Positions 16,129 through 25,649 of a DNA stretch of 64,000 nt are shown here, piece after piece; within the stretch, counting starts at the first letter, position 1, and every line of letters starts with the position of its first letter. Origin of the DNA: Methylobacterium oryzae (lineage in GTDB: Bacteria > Pseudomonadota > Alphaproteobacteria > Rhizobiales > Beijerinckiaceae); contig NZ_CP090349.1 in assembly GCF_021398735.1 (NCBI RefSeq), positions 1,742,501 to 1,806,500 of the forward strand. Reading direction: 5' to 3'. Below the pieces are notes generated by a model, which had not been told where the DNA came from, searched no databases, and saw only the letters and a list, made by a program, of their open reading frames with translations. Made by a program: the position numbers and the translations under genes.

Positions 16129-17760
16129 TCAGTGCCGGTATCGTTCGGCCAGGGCCATGAGGGCCTGGGCGAGCTCGGTGAGGTTGGCGGAGGCGGCCTC
16201 GACCTGCCGCGTGCCGGCCGCGGTCTGCTGGCTGGCCTGGCGGATGTTCTGCAGCGCCCCCATCACCTGCTCGATGCCCAGCTGCTGCTGGTTGGTCGAG
16301 GCCACGATCTGCTGGAACGTCTGCACGTTCTCCTCCACCCGCGCGGTGATCTCCTCGATCGTGCGCTGCGTCGTGTCCGAGCGCGTCTTGCCCGCCGCCG
16401 CACGCTTGACCGCCTCCTCGGTCAGCATCACCGACGTGTTGATGCCCCGCTGGATCTCGCCCAGGATCCCCCGCACCTGCCCCGTGGCCGCCTTGGCCTG
16501 GTCGGCCAGGAGCTTCATCTCCGAGGCCACCACCGAGAAGCTGCGCCCGCTCTCGCCGGCCGCGGCCGCCTCGATGGCGGCGTTCAGCGCCAGCAGGTGC
16601 GTGCGCTCCGAGATGTCGTTGACCGTCTCGATGATGTCGCCGATCGTCTGGGTCTTCTCCGACAGGCTGACGATGTTGCCGGCCACCGCCTCCGCCTGCT
16701 CGCGGATCGCGTCCATGGCCTTGGCGGTGTCGGACACCGCGCGCAGCCCCTGGCGCGAGGTCTGGGCGGTCGCCTGGGCGGTGGCGATCACCTCGGTGGC
16801 GCGCTTGGAGATCTGCGCCCCCGAATGGGTGATCTCGTCGACCGTGGCGGCCGTCTCCTGCACGGCGGCGAACTGCTGCTCGACCGAGGCCGCCTGCTCC
16901 TGCGCCGAGGCGCGGATCTCGGCCGCGGCCGCGTTCAGGTCCGCCGTCGCCGCCCGGTTCGTCCGCGCCAAGTCCGACAGACCCGAGACCATCGTGTTCA
17001 GCGTCGTGCTCAGACGGCCCACTTCGCCGCCGGCGCGGACATCGAGCGTGCTCGACAGGTCGCCCTCGCCGACCCGTCCCACGAAGCCCATCACCGCCAC
17101 GAGAGGCCTGACGACGAGGCGGTTGATGGCGACCCCGATGCCCAGGCAGATCAGCAGCGTGATCAGCGTTCCGCCCCAGAGGGCGAGGCCCTCGTTGCGC
17201 TCGCTCCGCGCGACGCGCTCGGCCAGCGCGGCCCGAACCGCTCCTTCGAGACCCTCGATGGCCGCGAGCTTCTCGCGGAAGGTGTCGAACAGCCGCTTGC
17301 CCTGACCGTCCGCCTCGATCTTGACCGCCTCGTCACGCTTCGCCGGATCGGCCGCGATTCGCACGACGACCTCGCCGACCTCGGTCTGCCAGCTGCGGGC
17401 CGCGGCCACCGCGTCGGCCAAGAGGCGCGTCCGCTCGGGATCGTGGCCGATCAGGGTCCTGAGCCTGTCGATCGCCTCGTCCAGTGTCTGGCGCCCCGTG
17501 CGGTAGGGCTCCAGGCTGCCGTCGCGGCCCGTGATCAGGTAGCCGCGCAGTCCGGTCTCCTGATTGAGCATGGCCGCGCGGAAGCCGTCGAGGGCGCGGA
17601 TCAGCTGGTTGGACCGGCTCCGGGCATCGGTCGCGTCCCGCAGCTGATCGGCCGTGATCAGGACCGCGCCGCTGGTCAGGACCGACACCAGGGCGATGAC
17701 ACCGATCGCACCGCCCAGGATGCGGTTGAGGCCCAGCGTTTGCGGCATCGTCTGCTTCAT
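16129..17760 (-). CDS. Methyl-accepting chemotaxis protein with CHASE3-like sensor
   Basis: This encodes 543 residues from the ATG at 17760. A first membrane helix lies around 12-37, followed by a periplasmic helical domain with the CHASE3-type motif NQETGLRGYLITG, then a second membrane helix (LALWGGTLITLLICLGIGVAI) and a HAMP linker. The cytoplasmic signalling hairpin carries LLALNAAIEAAAAGESGRSFSVVA and ends ALAERYRH. The hairpin tip is recognisable but reads SFSVVASEM rather than the commoner GFAVVA. It is probably an inner-membrane chemoreceptor signalling through CheA/CheW, which are not in the window. The ligand is unknown. It diverges from the c-di-GMP gene at 17996. Confidence 0.9.
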   Translation of the reverse strand: MKQTMPQTLGLNRILGGAIGVIALVSVLTSGAVLITADQLRDATDARSRSNQLIRALDGFRAAMLNQETGLRGYLITGRDGSLEPYRTGRQTLDEAIDRLRTLIGHDPERTRLLADAVAAARSWQTEVGEVVVRIAADPAKRDEAVKIEADGQGKRLFDTFREKLAAIEGLEGAVRAALAERVARSERNEGLALWGGTLITLLICLGIGVAINRLVVRPLVAVMGFVGRVGEGDLSSTLDVRAGGEVGRLSTTLNTMVSGLSDLARTNRAATADLNAAAAEIRASAQEQAASVEQQFAAVQETAATVDEITHSGAQISKRATEVIATAQATAQTSRQGLRAVSDTAKAMDAIREQAEAVAGNIVSLSEKTQTIGDIIETVNDISERTHLLALNAAIEAAAAGESGRSFSVVASEMKLLADQAKAATGQVRGILGEIQRGINTSVMLTEEAVKRAAAGKTRSDTTQRTIEEITARVEENVQTFQQIVASTNQQQLGIEQVMGALQNIRQASQQTAAGTRQVEAASANLTELAQALMALAERYRH

Positions 17761-17995
17761 CCTACGCGGCCCCGCGGACGGCTCTGGCTGAGCCGCGACC
17801 GGGGCGCGCTCGCCTCTTAGCGCCGCCGCCCGGCGGATGCGAGCCGCAGCGCCGGGTGCTGGTGCGATATTTACGAGTTGTAAACCGACGAGCGACTTGT
17901 ACTTGTGCAAGCGAGCGATTGTGTATGCATCTAAATAGCGAGAGCCGCAGTTTTCGATCGTAAAGGTTTTTCAGAGGGCGTTTGCGTCGCGCGAG

Positions 17996-20329
17996 ATGTT
18001 GATTTCTTTCCTGATCGATACCGATCGCAAAGCGGATCCACTCGACGCGAACCTTCGCGCGCGGGCCCGCGTCGAGCAGCTCGACGTCGCGCTCCGCCTG
18101 GTTCCCTTCACGATTCTTGTGAGCCTCAGCGTCGTACAGGTCATCGTTTATCTGTTCTGGCAACCGGGCAACCGGGTCTACCTCGCCGGGCTCGAGGCGC
18201 TCGTCCTGCCCCTGGCGGTGGTCTCGCTCCAGCAGTGCTGGCGCTGGCGCTCCCGTCCGAAACCCCTCGAAGTGCCGTCCTCATTCGTCCAGGGCGTGGT
18301 GCTGGCCGCCCAGGCCTACGGCCTCCTGCTGGCCTCCATCCCGGTCATGCTCTTCGCCGGGGCCGACGCGCACGGGCGGCTCCTGATCGCCTCCAGCATC
18401 GCGGGCCTGATCGCGACCGGCATGAGCGCGGCGGTGCTGCCCCGCGTCGCCATCGGCTATTCCGGCCTGATCATCCTCGGCTCATTCATCGCCCTCGCGA
18501 CGACCGGGGAGCCCTTCTACATCTACGTCGCGGTCCTGCTGTTCTTCTACGCGATCTTCATCTGCTTCACGATCGTGCATCTCAGCCGGCTGTTGACGAT
18601 GCGGGTCATCGCGCAGATTGAGCTGGAACGGCAGCAGGAATTCACCCACCTCCTGCTCAACGAGTTCGAGGAGAGCGCCAGCGACTGGCTCTGGGAAACG
18701 GATGCCGACCTGCGCCTCCAACACGTCTCGCCGCGCCTGATCGAGGTCGCCGGCTCCTCCGAGCGCCAGCTGATGGGCCTGCCCCTGGAGCGGCTGCTGC
18801 TGCCGCCGGTGGCGCCGCCCAGGAGCCACTCGAGCACCACCCTGTGGGGCTGCATCGCCGAGCGGCGCGCCTTCCGGAACCTGCACCTGCAGCTCGACAT
18901 CGCCGGCGAGCGGCGGACGTGGTGCCTCAGCGGCAAGCCGACCTTCAACCGGGCCGGCGCATTCTCGGGCTATCGCGGCGTCGGCTCCGACGTGACCGAG
19001 AAGCGGCGCTCCGAGGAGCGGCTGTCGTATCTCGCCCTGCACGATTCCCTGACCGATCTGCCCAATCGGGTCCTGTTCCATCAGCTCCAGGAAACGGCGC
19101 GGGAACGGCTCGCGCAGGGGGACCGGTTCGCCGTGCTCGCCCTCGACCTCGACGAGTTCAAGAGCGTCAACGACACCTTCGGCCACGCGGCCGGCGACAG
19201 GCTCCTGAAATCGGTCGCCGAGCGGCTGCGGAGCTTCGAGGCGTCCGATGTTCAGCTCGCCCGTCTGGCGGGCGACGAGTTCGCGGTCCTCGCGACCGGA
19301 CGGAGCGCCCGTGACCTGCACGGCATCGAGTCGCTCGCGAACGGCATCGTCGAGGCGCTCGCGTCGCCCTTCACCATCGACGGCATCCGGCTGACCGTCA
19401 GCGTCAGCATCGGGATCGCGATCGCCCCGCAGGACGGGTGCCAGGAGATCATGCGGCGGGCCGACCTCGCCCTCTACCGCATGAAGAGCGAGGGCCGGAA
19501 CGGCTACCGCTTCTACGAAGCGGAGATGGATGAGCGGATCGAGGCGCGGCGCGCCCTGACGGCCGACCTGCGGGGCGCCCTCGATCGGGACGAGTTCGTC
19601 CTCTACTTCCAGCCGATCGTGGCGGCCAAGGAGTGCCGCGTGCGCGGCTTCGAGGCGCTGATCCGGTGGAAACATCCGGTGCGCGGCTTCGTCTCGCCCG
19701 GCGAGTTCATCCCGCTCGCCGAGGAGACCGGGGTGATCATACCGCTGGGCGAGTGGATCCTCCGCGAGGCCTGTCGGATCGCGGCGGGCTGGCCGGGAGA
19801 TGTCCGCATCGCCGTCAACCTGTCCCCGCGGCAGTTCCGCCACTCGGACCTGACGCAACTCGTCCGCTCCGCGCTGCGCACGAGCGGGCTCGCCGCGCCG
19901 CGCCTGGAGCTGGAGGTGACCGAATCGGTGTTCCTGGAGGCCACGCCGGCGATCAACGCCACGCTCGCCAAGCTCCGCGAGATGGGCGTGCGGCTGTCCC
20001 TCGACGATTTCGGGACAGGCTACTCGAGCCTGAGCTACCTGCGCCGGATCGCCTTCGACAAGATCAAGATCGACCAGAGCTTCGTCCGCGACCTGCCGCA
20101 GGAGCGGAGCGCTGCGGCGATCGTGAACGCGATCATCGACATGGCGACGAGCCTCGACATGACGATCACCGCGGAGGGCGTCGAGACGGATGCCCAGCGC
20201 GCCTGCCTGCTGGAGCAGGGGTGCCACGAGTTCCAGGGCTACCTGTTCAGCAAGCCGCTGCCGGCCGAGCAGGCCGCCGCGCTGGCGCGTAGCGGTCAAC
20301 TCCTCCCGGCGGCGGTTCAGGCGGCGTGA
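17996..20329 (+). CDS. Membrane GGDEF-EAL c-di-GMP protein
   Basis: This is a 777-residue protein. Five or six hydrophobic helices (about residues 33-205) anchor it in the inner membrane. A PAS-like domain follows (about 215-340, starting near SDWLWETDADLRL), then a GGDEF domain with the signature AGDEF, which is usually compatible with diguanylate cyclase activity. An EAL domain follows with FEALIRWKHP, DDFGTGYSSLSYL and AEGVET, so the phosphodiesterase metal-binding residues look intact. The two activities may be balanced by the PAS or membrane sensor. It overlaps none of its neighbours. The transporter-thioesterase gene converges on it, ending 8 bases away. Confidence 0.93.
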   Translation: MLISFLIDTDRKADPLDANLRARARVEQLDVALRLVPFTILVSLSVVQVIVYLFWQPGNRVYLAGLEALVLPLAVVSLQQCWRWRSRPKPLEVPSSFVQGVVLAAQAYGLLLASIPVMLFAGADAHGRLLIASSIAGLIATGMSAAVLPRVAIGYSGLIILGSFIALATTGEPFYIYVAVLLFFYAIFICFTIVHLSRLLTMRVIAQIELERQQEFTHLLLNEFEESASDWLWETDADLRLQHVSPRLIEVAGSSERQLMGLPLERLLLPPVAPPRSHSSTTLWGCIAERRAFRNLHLQLDIAGERRTWCLSGKPTFNRAGAFSGYRGVGSDVTEKRRSEERLSYLALHDSLTDLPNRVLFHQLQETARERLAQGDRFAVLALDLDEFKSVNDTFGHAAGDRLLKSVAERLRSFEASDVQLARLAGDEFAVLATGRSARDLHGIESLANGIVEALASPFTIDGIRLTVSVSIGIAIAPQDGCQEIMRRADLALYRMKSEGRNGYRFYEAEMDERIEARRALTADLRGALDRDEFVLYFQPIVAAKECRVRGFEALIRWKHPVRGFVSPGEFIPLAEETGVIIPLGEWILREACRIAAGWPGDVRIAVNLSPRQFRHSDLTQLVRSALRTSGLAAPRLELEVTESVFLEATPAINATLAKLREMGVRLSLDDFGTGYSSLSYLRRIAFDKIKIDQSFVRDLPQERSAAAIVNAIIDMATSLDMTITAEGVETDAQRACLLEQGCHEFQGYLFSKPLPAEQAAALARSGQLLPAAVQAA

Positions 20330-20336
20330 GGCGCGT

Positions 20337-22151
20337 TCAGACGCCGAGCGGCGCGACGCCGGTCGTGCCGCTCCCGCCCGCGACGGCGTGCGGGGACGTC
20401 TTCGGCCAGTAGGGCAGGAAGCCCTCGATGATCGCCCGCGGAATATCGAGCGGGCGATAGTGGACGGTGTCCACGAACATCAGCGACTGCTCGCCCCGGC
20501 CGAGGAGGCCGTTGACCTCGCTGTGGATCTCGTGCGCCAGGGTCACGAACTTCCTGTTGTGGCTCGCGATCGAGATACGGACGGTGACCGGCTCGAACTC
20601 CATCGCCTCCCGGCGGAAGTCGTGCTGGAAGGACTTCGTCAGAATGTAGAAGTCCGTCGATTTCAGGTCGAAATCCGGCATGCAGATGTTGAAGAACAGC
20701 TCGCGGGCCTTGCCCACCCAGCGCACGTAATTGGCGAAGTAGACGTTCCCGACCGAGTTGGTGTCGTCGTAGGTCGGGATGAGGCGCAGGACGAACCAGT
20801 GCCCGTCGAACCCGTGCGACGCGACGGCGTCGGTCTGGTCCAACGCCACGGGCACCGGCGCCGCCCGCGGCGCCCGCTCCGCCGCCGGGATCAGCTCCGC
20901 GACCGGCGGCGGCGCGCGCCAGCCGAGGACCTCGGCGATCATCGGGAGAGCGCCGATCAGGCCGATCAGCGGCGCGATGGCCAGCAGCGCCCAGCTCGGG
21001 GCCAGATAGCCTGTCACGAAGATCAGGCACGCCGTCGCCCCGATCATGGAGGTGAGAACCGGGTCGTAGCGGCGGGTCGCGCCGAGCGTCTCGCACACGA
21101 GACACGCCGCCGCCCCGACGAGGAGCGTGGCGAAGGGCATCATCAGGTAGAGGAGCGAGAGGTTCGCCCAGATCGCCGCCGCCGCTGTGGCGAGCGCGGC
21201 ACCGAGGATCCAGACCGGCGACGCCACGAGGCCGGCCGGCACGAAGGCGAGGAGCGGGGAATTGCTGCGGGCCGTGACCGAGATCCCGAGCCAGCGCGTG
21301 GCGCTGTAGAAGCTGTCGATCGTGGTCGCGGCGGCGATCGCCGTCCAGATCACGAAGGCCACCGCGACGCCGGTCGCGGGTTCGCGCCCGATCGCCTGCG
21401 CCACGGCCGCGTAGGCTCCCGACAGGCCGTCGGACGAGACGACCGGCATGCCGAGCCCCGCCCGCGCGGCGATGAGCGCGTTGATCGTCAGGAGACCGAG
21501 GAAGAGGAGCGCGCCGGTCACGTAGGCCGCGCGCACCGACCCGCCCGAGCGCCGGATCTCGACCGCCCGCTGCCACTGCTGGATGTCCATCCAGGGGCCG
21601 AGCAGGAAGCCGACCAGCGAGGGGACGACGAGCCCGTAGAAGCGCTCGTCGAAGGCCTGCAGCGGGACGTCCCAGCCGTCCCGCTGCGCGGACAGCCCGC
21701 CGAGCAGGATCACGCTCGCGGCGAGCCCGACCGCCAGCGCCCCGCAATGGACGATGCGGATCCCGCGCAGCGGGACGGCATGGCCGAGCGAGCAGGCGAC
21801 GAGGACCAATGCGATCACGCCCACGGCGGCGTCGTGGCCGAACAGGGGAAGCCACGCGTAGGCCGCGAAGCCGAAGATCGTGATCGCGACGGCGAAGAAC
21901 TGGGCTCCCATGAACAGGAGCGCGTAGGGGCCCTGCACGGCGGCCACGATCGCGTCGATATTCCGACGCGGCGCGCCGAGCATCCAGCCGAACAGGCCGA
22001 GACCGGTCGCGTTCGGCAAGGCGAAGGCAAGGAACCCGAGCCAGCCGTATGTCAGCGTGACATGGATCGCGTAGAAAAACCCGAGCCCCCAGAACCACGA
22101 CAAAGCAATCGTGGGTGCCCAGGCCGCGGAGCGGATGAACTGGGAAGGCAT
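20337..22151 (-). CDS. Membrane transporter domain fused to hotdog thioesterase
   Basis: This is a 604-residue protein starting at the ATG at 22151. Residues 1-415 contain about 11 hydrophobic helices. The segment FLLGPWMDIQQWQRAVEIRR resembles the core of sodium:solute symporter-type carriers. After a Pro/Ala linker (about 415-445) the C-terminal 140 residues form a hotdog thioesterase of the 4HBT/YbgC kind, with YDDTNSVGNVYFANYVRWVGKARE (putative catalytic D463) and a later SLMFVDTVHYRPLDIP strand. The DTN-x-x-GNVYF variant recalls the thioesterases of enediyne and polyketide pathways. The combination suggests hydrolysis of a thioester coupled to movement of the product, but no substrate is evident and no polyketide genes are nearby. 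The fusion is unbroken in frame. Confidence 0.8.
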   Translation of the reverse strand: MPSQFIRSAAWAPTIALSWFWGLGFFYAIHVTLTYGWLGFLAFALPNATGLGLFGWMLGAPRRNIDAIVAAVQGPYALLFMGAQFFAVAITIFGFAAYAWLPLFGHDAAVGVIALVLVACSLGHAVPLRGIRIVHCGALAVGLAASVILLGGLSAQRDGWDVPLQAFDERFYGLVVPSLVGFLLGPWMDIQQWQRAVEIRRSGGSVRAAYVTGALLFLGLLTINALIAARAGLGMPVVSSDGLSGAYAAVAQAIGREPATGVAVAFVIWTAIAAATTIDSFYSATRWLGISVTARSNSPLLAFVPAGLVASPVWILGAALATAAAAIWANLSLLYLMMPFATLLVGAAACLVCETLGATRRYDPVLTSMIGATACLIFVTGYLAPSWALLAIAPLIGLIGALPMIAEVLGWRAPPPVAELIPAAERAPRAAPVPVALDQTDAVASHGFDGHWFVLRLIPTYDDTNSVGNVYFANYVRWVGKARELFFNICMPDFDLKSTDFYILTKSFQHDFRREAMEFEPVTVRISIASHNRKFVTLAHEIHSEVNGLLGRGEQSLMFVDTVHYRPLDIPRAIIEGFLPYWPKTSPHAVAGGSGTTGVAPLGV

Positions 22152-22348
22152 TGTGGCTTCAAGCGCTCCGGACCTTAAGCTGCAATAGCGTATCAGATTC
22201 GTTTCGGGAATATGGCGAACCCAAAAGAAGGCGGATACAAGAAATTCAGTGAGGGAAAAGCATCGGGCTGCTCCGCCACGGCCGGCGATCCGAGGGGGGC
22301 GCGTGTCCTATAGGCACCCGCCACGGCGCCGAGGCCCGGGTGATCCGC

Positions 22349-23233
22349 CTAGTCGGCGAGCGTCTTCCGACCGTCGCGGACCAGATCGACGAAGTTGCAG
22401 ACCAGGGCGGCTTTCGCGGGCGACCACAGCGCGAAGACGTCGGCGCGGATGCGGGGTCCCTCGAGCGGCCTGTAGACCACGTCGGCATGCGCCAGCCGGG
22501 CGACGTATTCCGGGATGATGGCGATGCCCAGGCCGGATGCGACGAGGCTCGTCAATGAGGCCGCCTCGACGGCCTGATGGGTGATGGTGGGGACGAACCC
22601 GGACTCGACGCAGCAATCCCAGAGATACTTGGCGAACAGCGAATCGGACATCCGGAGGAACACGAACCGCTCGTCGCGCAGGTCGGCGAGCCGGAGGCTG
22701 CCCCGCGCGAGACGGTGCCCCCTGGGAAGGACGACCTGCACGGTCTCGCTCCACGCGCGGACCCGGACCAGATCGGCATCCTGCGGCGGGGCTCGCAGGA
22801 AGCTGACGTCGGTCTGCCCCGCCTTCAGCATCGCGATCTGGCAATCCGGCGACATCTCGTGGATTCGGAGATCCACCGCGGGATAGACCTGCGCGAAATC
22901 CCGGATCGCGTGCCCGAGCGGCCCCGCGAGCATCGAGCCCGTCAGGCCGACATTGATGATGCCGGCGGTGCCCCCGCCGATCGCCCGGGCGCGCTCGACG
23001 GCCTCGGCGGCCCGCTCCAGGAGCCCGATCGCCTGAACGTGAAAGTCATGACCTGCCCGCGTCAGCGCCACGCGCCGGGTCGTCCGCTCGAAGAGAGCCG
23101 TCCCGATCTCCGCCTCCAGATCGCGGATCTGCTGGCTGAGCGGCGGCTGCGCGACACCGAGGCTCTCCGCGGCGGCGGTGAAGCTCAGGTGCTTCGCCAC
23201 AGCGACGAAGTAGCGGAGATGGCGCAGTTCCAT
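22349..23233 (-). CDS. LysR-family transcriptional regulator
   Basis: This encodes 294 residues, the normal length. The N-terminal winged helix-turn-helix is complete (MELRHLRYFVAVAKHLSFTA, AQPPLSQQIRDLE, TRRVALTRAG), followed by a linker helix and a LysR substrate-binding domain. It diverges from dctA and the ureide genes, with a T-N11-A type dyad at 23256-23272 just 23 bases before its start, so autoregulation and control of dctA are likely. The inducer is unknown, possibly a dicarboxylate or a ureide intermediate. Confidence 0.93.
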   Translation of the reverse strand: MELRHLRYFVAVAKHLSFTAAAESLGVAQPPLSQQIRDLEAEIGTALFERTTRRVALTRAGHDFHVQAIGLLERAAEAVERARAIGGGTAGIINVGLTGSMLAGPLGHAIRDFAQVYPAVDLRIHEMSPDCQIAMLKAGQTDVSFLRAPPQDADLVRVRAWSETVQVVLPRGHRLARGSLRLADLRDERFVFLRMSDSLFAKYLWDCCVESGFVPTITHQAVEAASLTSLVASGLGIAIIPEYVARLAHADVVYRPLEGPRIRADVFALWSPAKAALVCNFVDLVRDGRKTLAD

Positions 23234-23255
23234 GGGCGGATTAAAACTCTGAGCG

Positions 23256-23272
23256 TTTCAAACTAAATGAAA
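23256..23272. promoter_or_regulatory. Candidate LysR operator (TTTCA-N7-TGAAA)
   Basis: This is a perfect 5-7-5 inverted repeat in the divergent region between lysR (start 23233) and dctA (start 23447). It satisfies the T-N11-A rule for LysR-type regulators and lies in an A/T-rich patch. Location and symmetry support it, but binding is untested. Confidence 0.5.
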
Positions 23273-23446
23273 TAGATATTTGACGTCTAGATCGTTCGGC
23301 ACGATTTTGCCGCCGGGAAGGCCGAGCAGGCATCGCTTTGCACAATGGCGCCGCGCCGCGCGGTCGGGCTCGACCGGACCCGCCCATGAGAGGCGGGACG
23401 ATCGCGGTCGGGTCGGGTCGGGTCGAGCCTTCCGAGGGAGATCGCG

Positions 23447-24757
23447 ATGAAGCGCTTGTACGGGTCGCTGTTCGGGCAGGTTGTGGCCGCCCTGATGATC
23501 GGCATCCTCGTCGGCCGGCTCTGGCCCGACTTCGCCGTCACCCTCAAGCCGCTGGGCGACGTCTTCATCAAGCTCATCAAGATGGTGGTCGCGCCGCTGG
23601 TCTTCGGCGTCGTCGTGCACGGCATCGTCGGCGCGGGCGACCTCCGGAAGGTCGGTCGCGTCGGGCTCAAGTCCCTGATCTACTTCGAGGTGGTGACGAC
23701 CATCGCGCTCGCGCTGGGGCTCGTCCTCGCCTACGTGTTCGCGCCCGGTCACGGCATGAACGTCGATGTGGCGACCCTCGATGCCAAGTCGCTCACCAGC
23801 TACACCGACCGCGTCGGGCAGGTGACGGGCACCGTCGACTTCCTGATGAAGATCGTGCCGACGACCTTCATCGACGCGTTCGCCAAGGGCGACATCCTCC
23901 AGGTCCTGCTCCTCGCGATCCTGTTCGGCGCCGGGCTCTCGCTCCTCGGCGAGCGCGGCAAGCCGCTGGCCGACAGCCTGGAGCGCATCACCGAGGTCCT
24001 GTTCCGGATCATCGGCTTCATCGTGCGGCTGGCGCCGCTCGGCGTGCTGGGCGCGGTCGCCTTCACGGTCGGGAAATACGGCGTCGGGTCCCTGAAGCAG
24101 CTCAGCATGCTGGTGATGCTCTTCTACGCCGGCGTCGCGCTCTTCGTGGTCGTGGTGCTCGGAAGCATCATGCGGCTCGCGGGATTCAGCCTCTTCAAGC
24201 TGCTCGCCTACCTGCGCGAGGAGTTGACCGTCGTCGCCGGCACCGCCTCGTCGGACTGCGTGCTGCCGCAGGTCATGCGCAAGCTGGAGCGGCTCGGCAT
24301 CAAAGAATCCACCGTCGGCCTCGTGATCCCGACCGGCTACTCCTTCAACCTCGACGCCTTCTCGCTCTACCTGACCCTCGCCACCGTGTTCATCGCCCAG
24401 GCGACCAACACGGACCTGTCCTTCGGCCACCTGATGCTGATCCTCGGCATCGCGCTCCTGACCTCCAAGGGCGCCCACGGCGTGCCCGGCTCGGCGATCG
24501 TCGTCCTCGCCGCCACGTTGTCGGCGGTGCCGGAGATCCCGGTGATCGGGCTGGTCCTCGTCCTATCGGTCGACTGGTTTGTCGGCATCGCCCGCGCCCT
24601 CGGGAACCTGATCGGCAACTGCGTCGCGACCGTCGTCATCGCCGCCTGGGAGGGCGACATCGACCGAGTGCGGGCCAATCGCGTCCTGAACGGCGAGGAC
24701 ACCACCAACACGGCGGAGATCCTCGAGGCGCCCGTCGCCGAGCCGCGCACCGCGTGA
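23447..24757 (+). CDS. dctA: C4-dicarboxylate/proton (or sodium) symporter DctA
   Basis: This is a 436-residue inner-membrane carrier of the DAACS family. It starts MKRLYGSLFGQVVAALMIGI and shows the conserved KMVVAPLVFGVVVHGI segment, the IKESTVGLVIPTGYSFNLD motif and GVPGSAIVVLAATL in the substrate-binding region. The usual substrates are succinate, fumarate and malate. A strong GGAG ribosome binding site precedes the start. It leads a co-directional set with the ureide genes, 53 bases apart, under likely control of the divergent LysR. Its link to ureide catabolism suggests either carrier use of a ureide-derived acid or supply of carbon alongside nitrogen recovery. Confidence 0.93.
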   Translation: MKRLYGSLFGQVVAALMIGILVGRLWPDFAVTLKPLGDVFIKLIKMVVAPLVFGVVVHGIVGAGDLRKVGRVGLKSLIYFEVVTTIALALGLVLAYVFAPGHGMNVDVATLDAKSLTSYTDRVGQVTGTVDFLMKIVPTTFIDAFAKGDILQVLLLAILFGAGLSLLGERGKPLADSLERITEVLFRIIGFIVRLAPLGVLGAVAFTVGKYGVGSLKQLSMLVMLFYAGVALFVVVVLGSIMRLAGFSLFKLLAYLREELTVVAGTASSDCVLPQVMRKLERLGIKESTVGLVIPTGYSFNLDAFSLYLTLATVFIAQATNTDLSFGHLMLILGIALLTSKGAHGVPGSAIVVLAATLSAVPEIPVIGLVLVLSVDWFVGIARALGNLIGNCVATVVIAAWEGDIDRVRANRVLNGEDTTNTAEILEAPVAEPRTA

Positions 24758-24809
24758 CCAGATCCCCGACAGACGTTTACAGCTTGAAGTCGAATTCTGG
24801 AGACCGACC

Positions 24810-25649
24810 ATGAGCGCTGGAGCCTACAACCCCCCGTGCGGTGGCCTACCCGGCCAGACGCGGCTGATGACCGGCCGCGCGGTGTTCACCGAGGCCTACG
24901 CGGTGATCCCCCACGGCGTCATGAGCGACATCGTCACCAGCCTCCTTCCGGGCTGGGACAGGACCCAGGCCTGGATCGTGGCCCGGCCGCTCTCGGGCTT
25001 CGCCGAGACCTTCGCCCAGTACCTCATGGAGGTCGCCCCCGGCGGCGGCAGCCAAGCCCCCGAGCCGGAGCCGCAGGCCCAGGGCGTCCTGTTCGTGGTC
25101 GCCGGCACGGCCAGCCTCACCCTGGAGGGCGCGCGGCACGCCCTGCGGCCGGGCAGCTACGCCTACCTCGCTCCCGGGGCGGCCTGGGCGCTGCGCAACG
25201 ACGGCGACGCGCCCGCGCGCTTCCATTGGATCCGCAAGGCCTACCAGCCCGCCGCCGGCCTCGACGCGCCGACGTCCTTCGTCACCCACGAATCGGCGGT
25301 CGAGCCGGCCGGCATGGTCGGCACCGACGGCGCCTGGGCGACGACCCGCTTCGTCGCCTCCGACGACCTGCGCCACGACATGCACGTCAACATCGTCAGC
25401 ATGCGCCCGGGCGCCTCGATCCCGTTCGAGGAGACCCACGTCATGGAGCACGGACTGTTCGTGCTGGAGGGCAAGGCGGTCTACCGGCTCAACCGCGACT
25501 GGGTTGAGGTCGAGGCGGGCGACTTCATGTGGCTGCGCGCCTTCTGCCCCCAGGCCTGCTACGCGGGCGGGCCGGGCCCGTTCCGGTACCTGCTGTACAA
25601 GGACGTCAACCGCCACCCGGCGCTGGCGCCGCGCGGGCTCGGCCGGTGA
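24810..25649 (+). CDS. allE: (S)-ureidoglycine aminohydrolase
   Basis: This is a 279-residue bicupin protein, the normal length for the YlbA/UGlyAH family. It contains the family opening GRAVFTEAYAVIPHGVMSDIV, the first cupin with VAPGGGS and GSYAYLAPGAAW, and the second with NIVSMRPGASIPFEETHVMEHGLFVLEGKAVY, which supplies the metal-binding Glu/His residues. The enzyme releases ammonia from (S)-ureidoglycine to give (S)-ureidoglycolate in allantoin catabolism. It is followed directly by allA with a GTGA overlap. The allantoinase and allantoate steps are not in this window. Confidence 0.88.
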   Translation: MSAGAYNPPCGGLPGQTRLMTGRAVFTEAYAVIPHGVMSDIVTSLLPGWDRTQAWIVARPLSGFAETFAQYLMEVAPGGGSQAPEPEPQAQGVLFVVAGTASLTLEGARHALRPGSYAYLAPGAAWALRNDGDAPARFHWIRKAYQPAAGLDAPTSFVTHESAVEPAGMVGTDGAWATTRFVASDDLRHDMHVNIVSMRPGASIPFEETHVMEHGLFVLEGKAVYRLNRDWVEVEAGDFMWLRAFCPQACYAGGPGPFRYLLYKDVNRHPALAPRGLGR

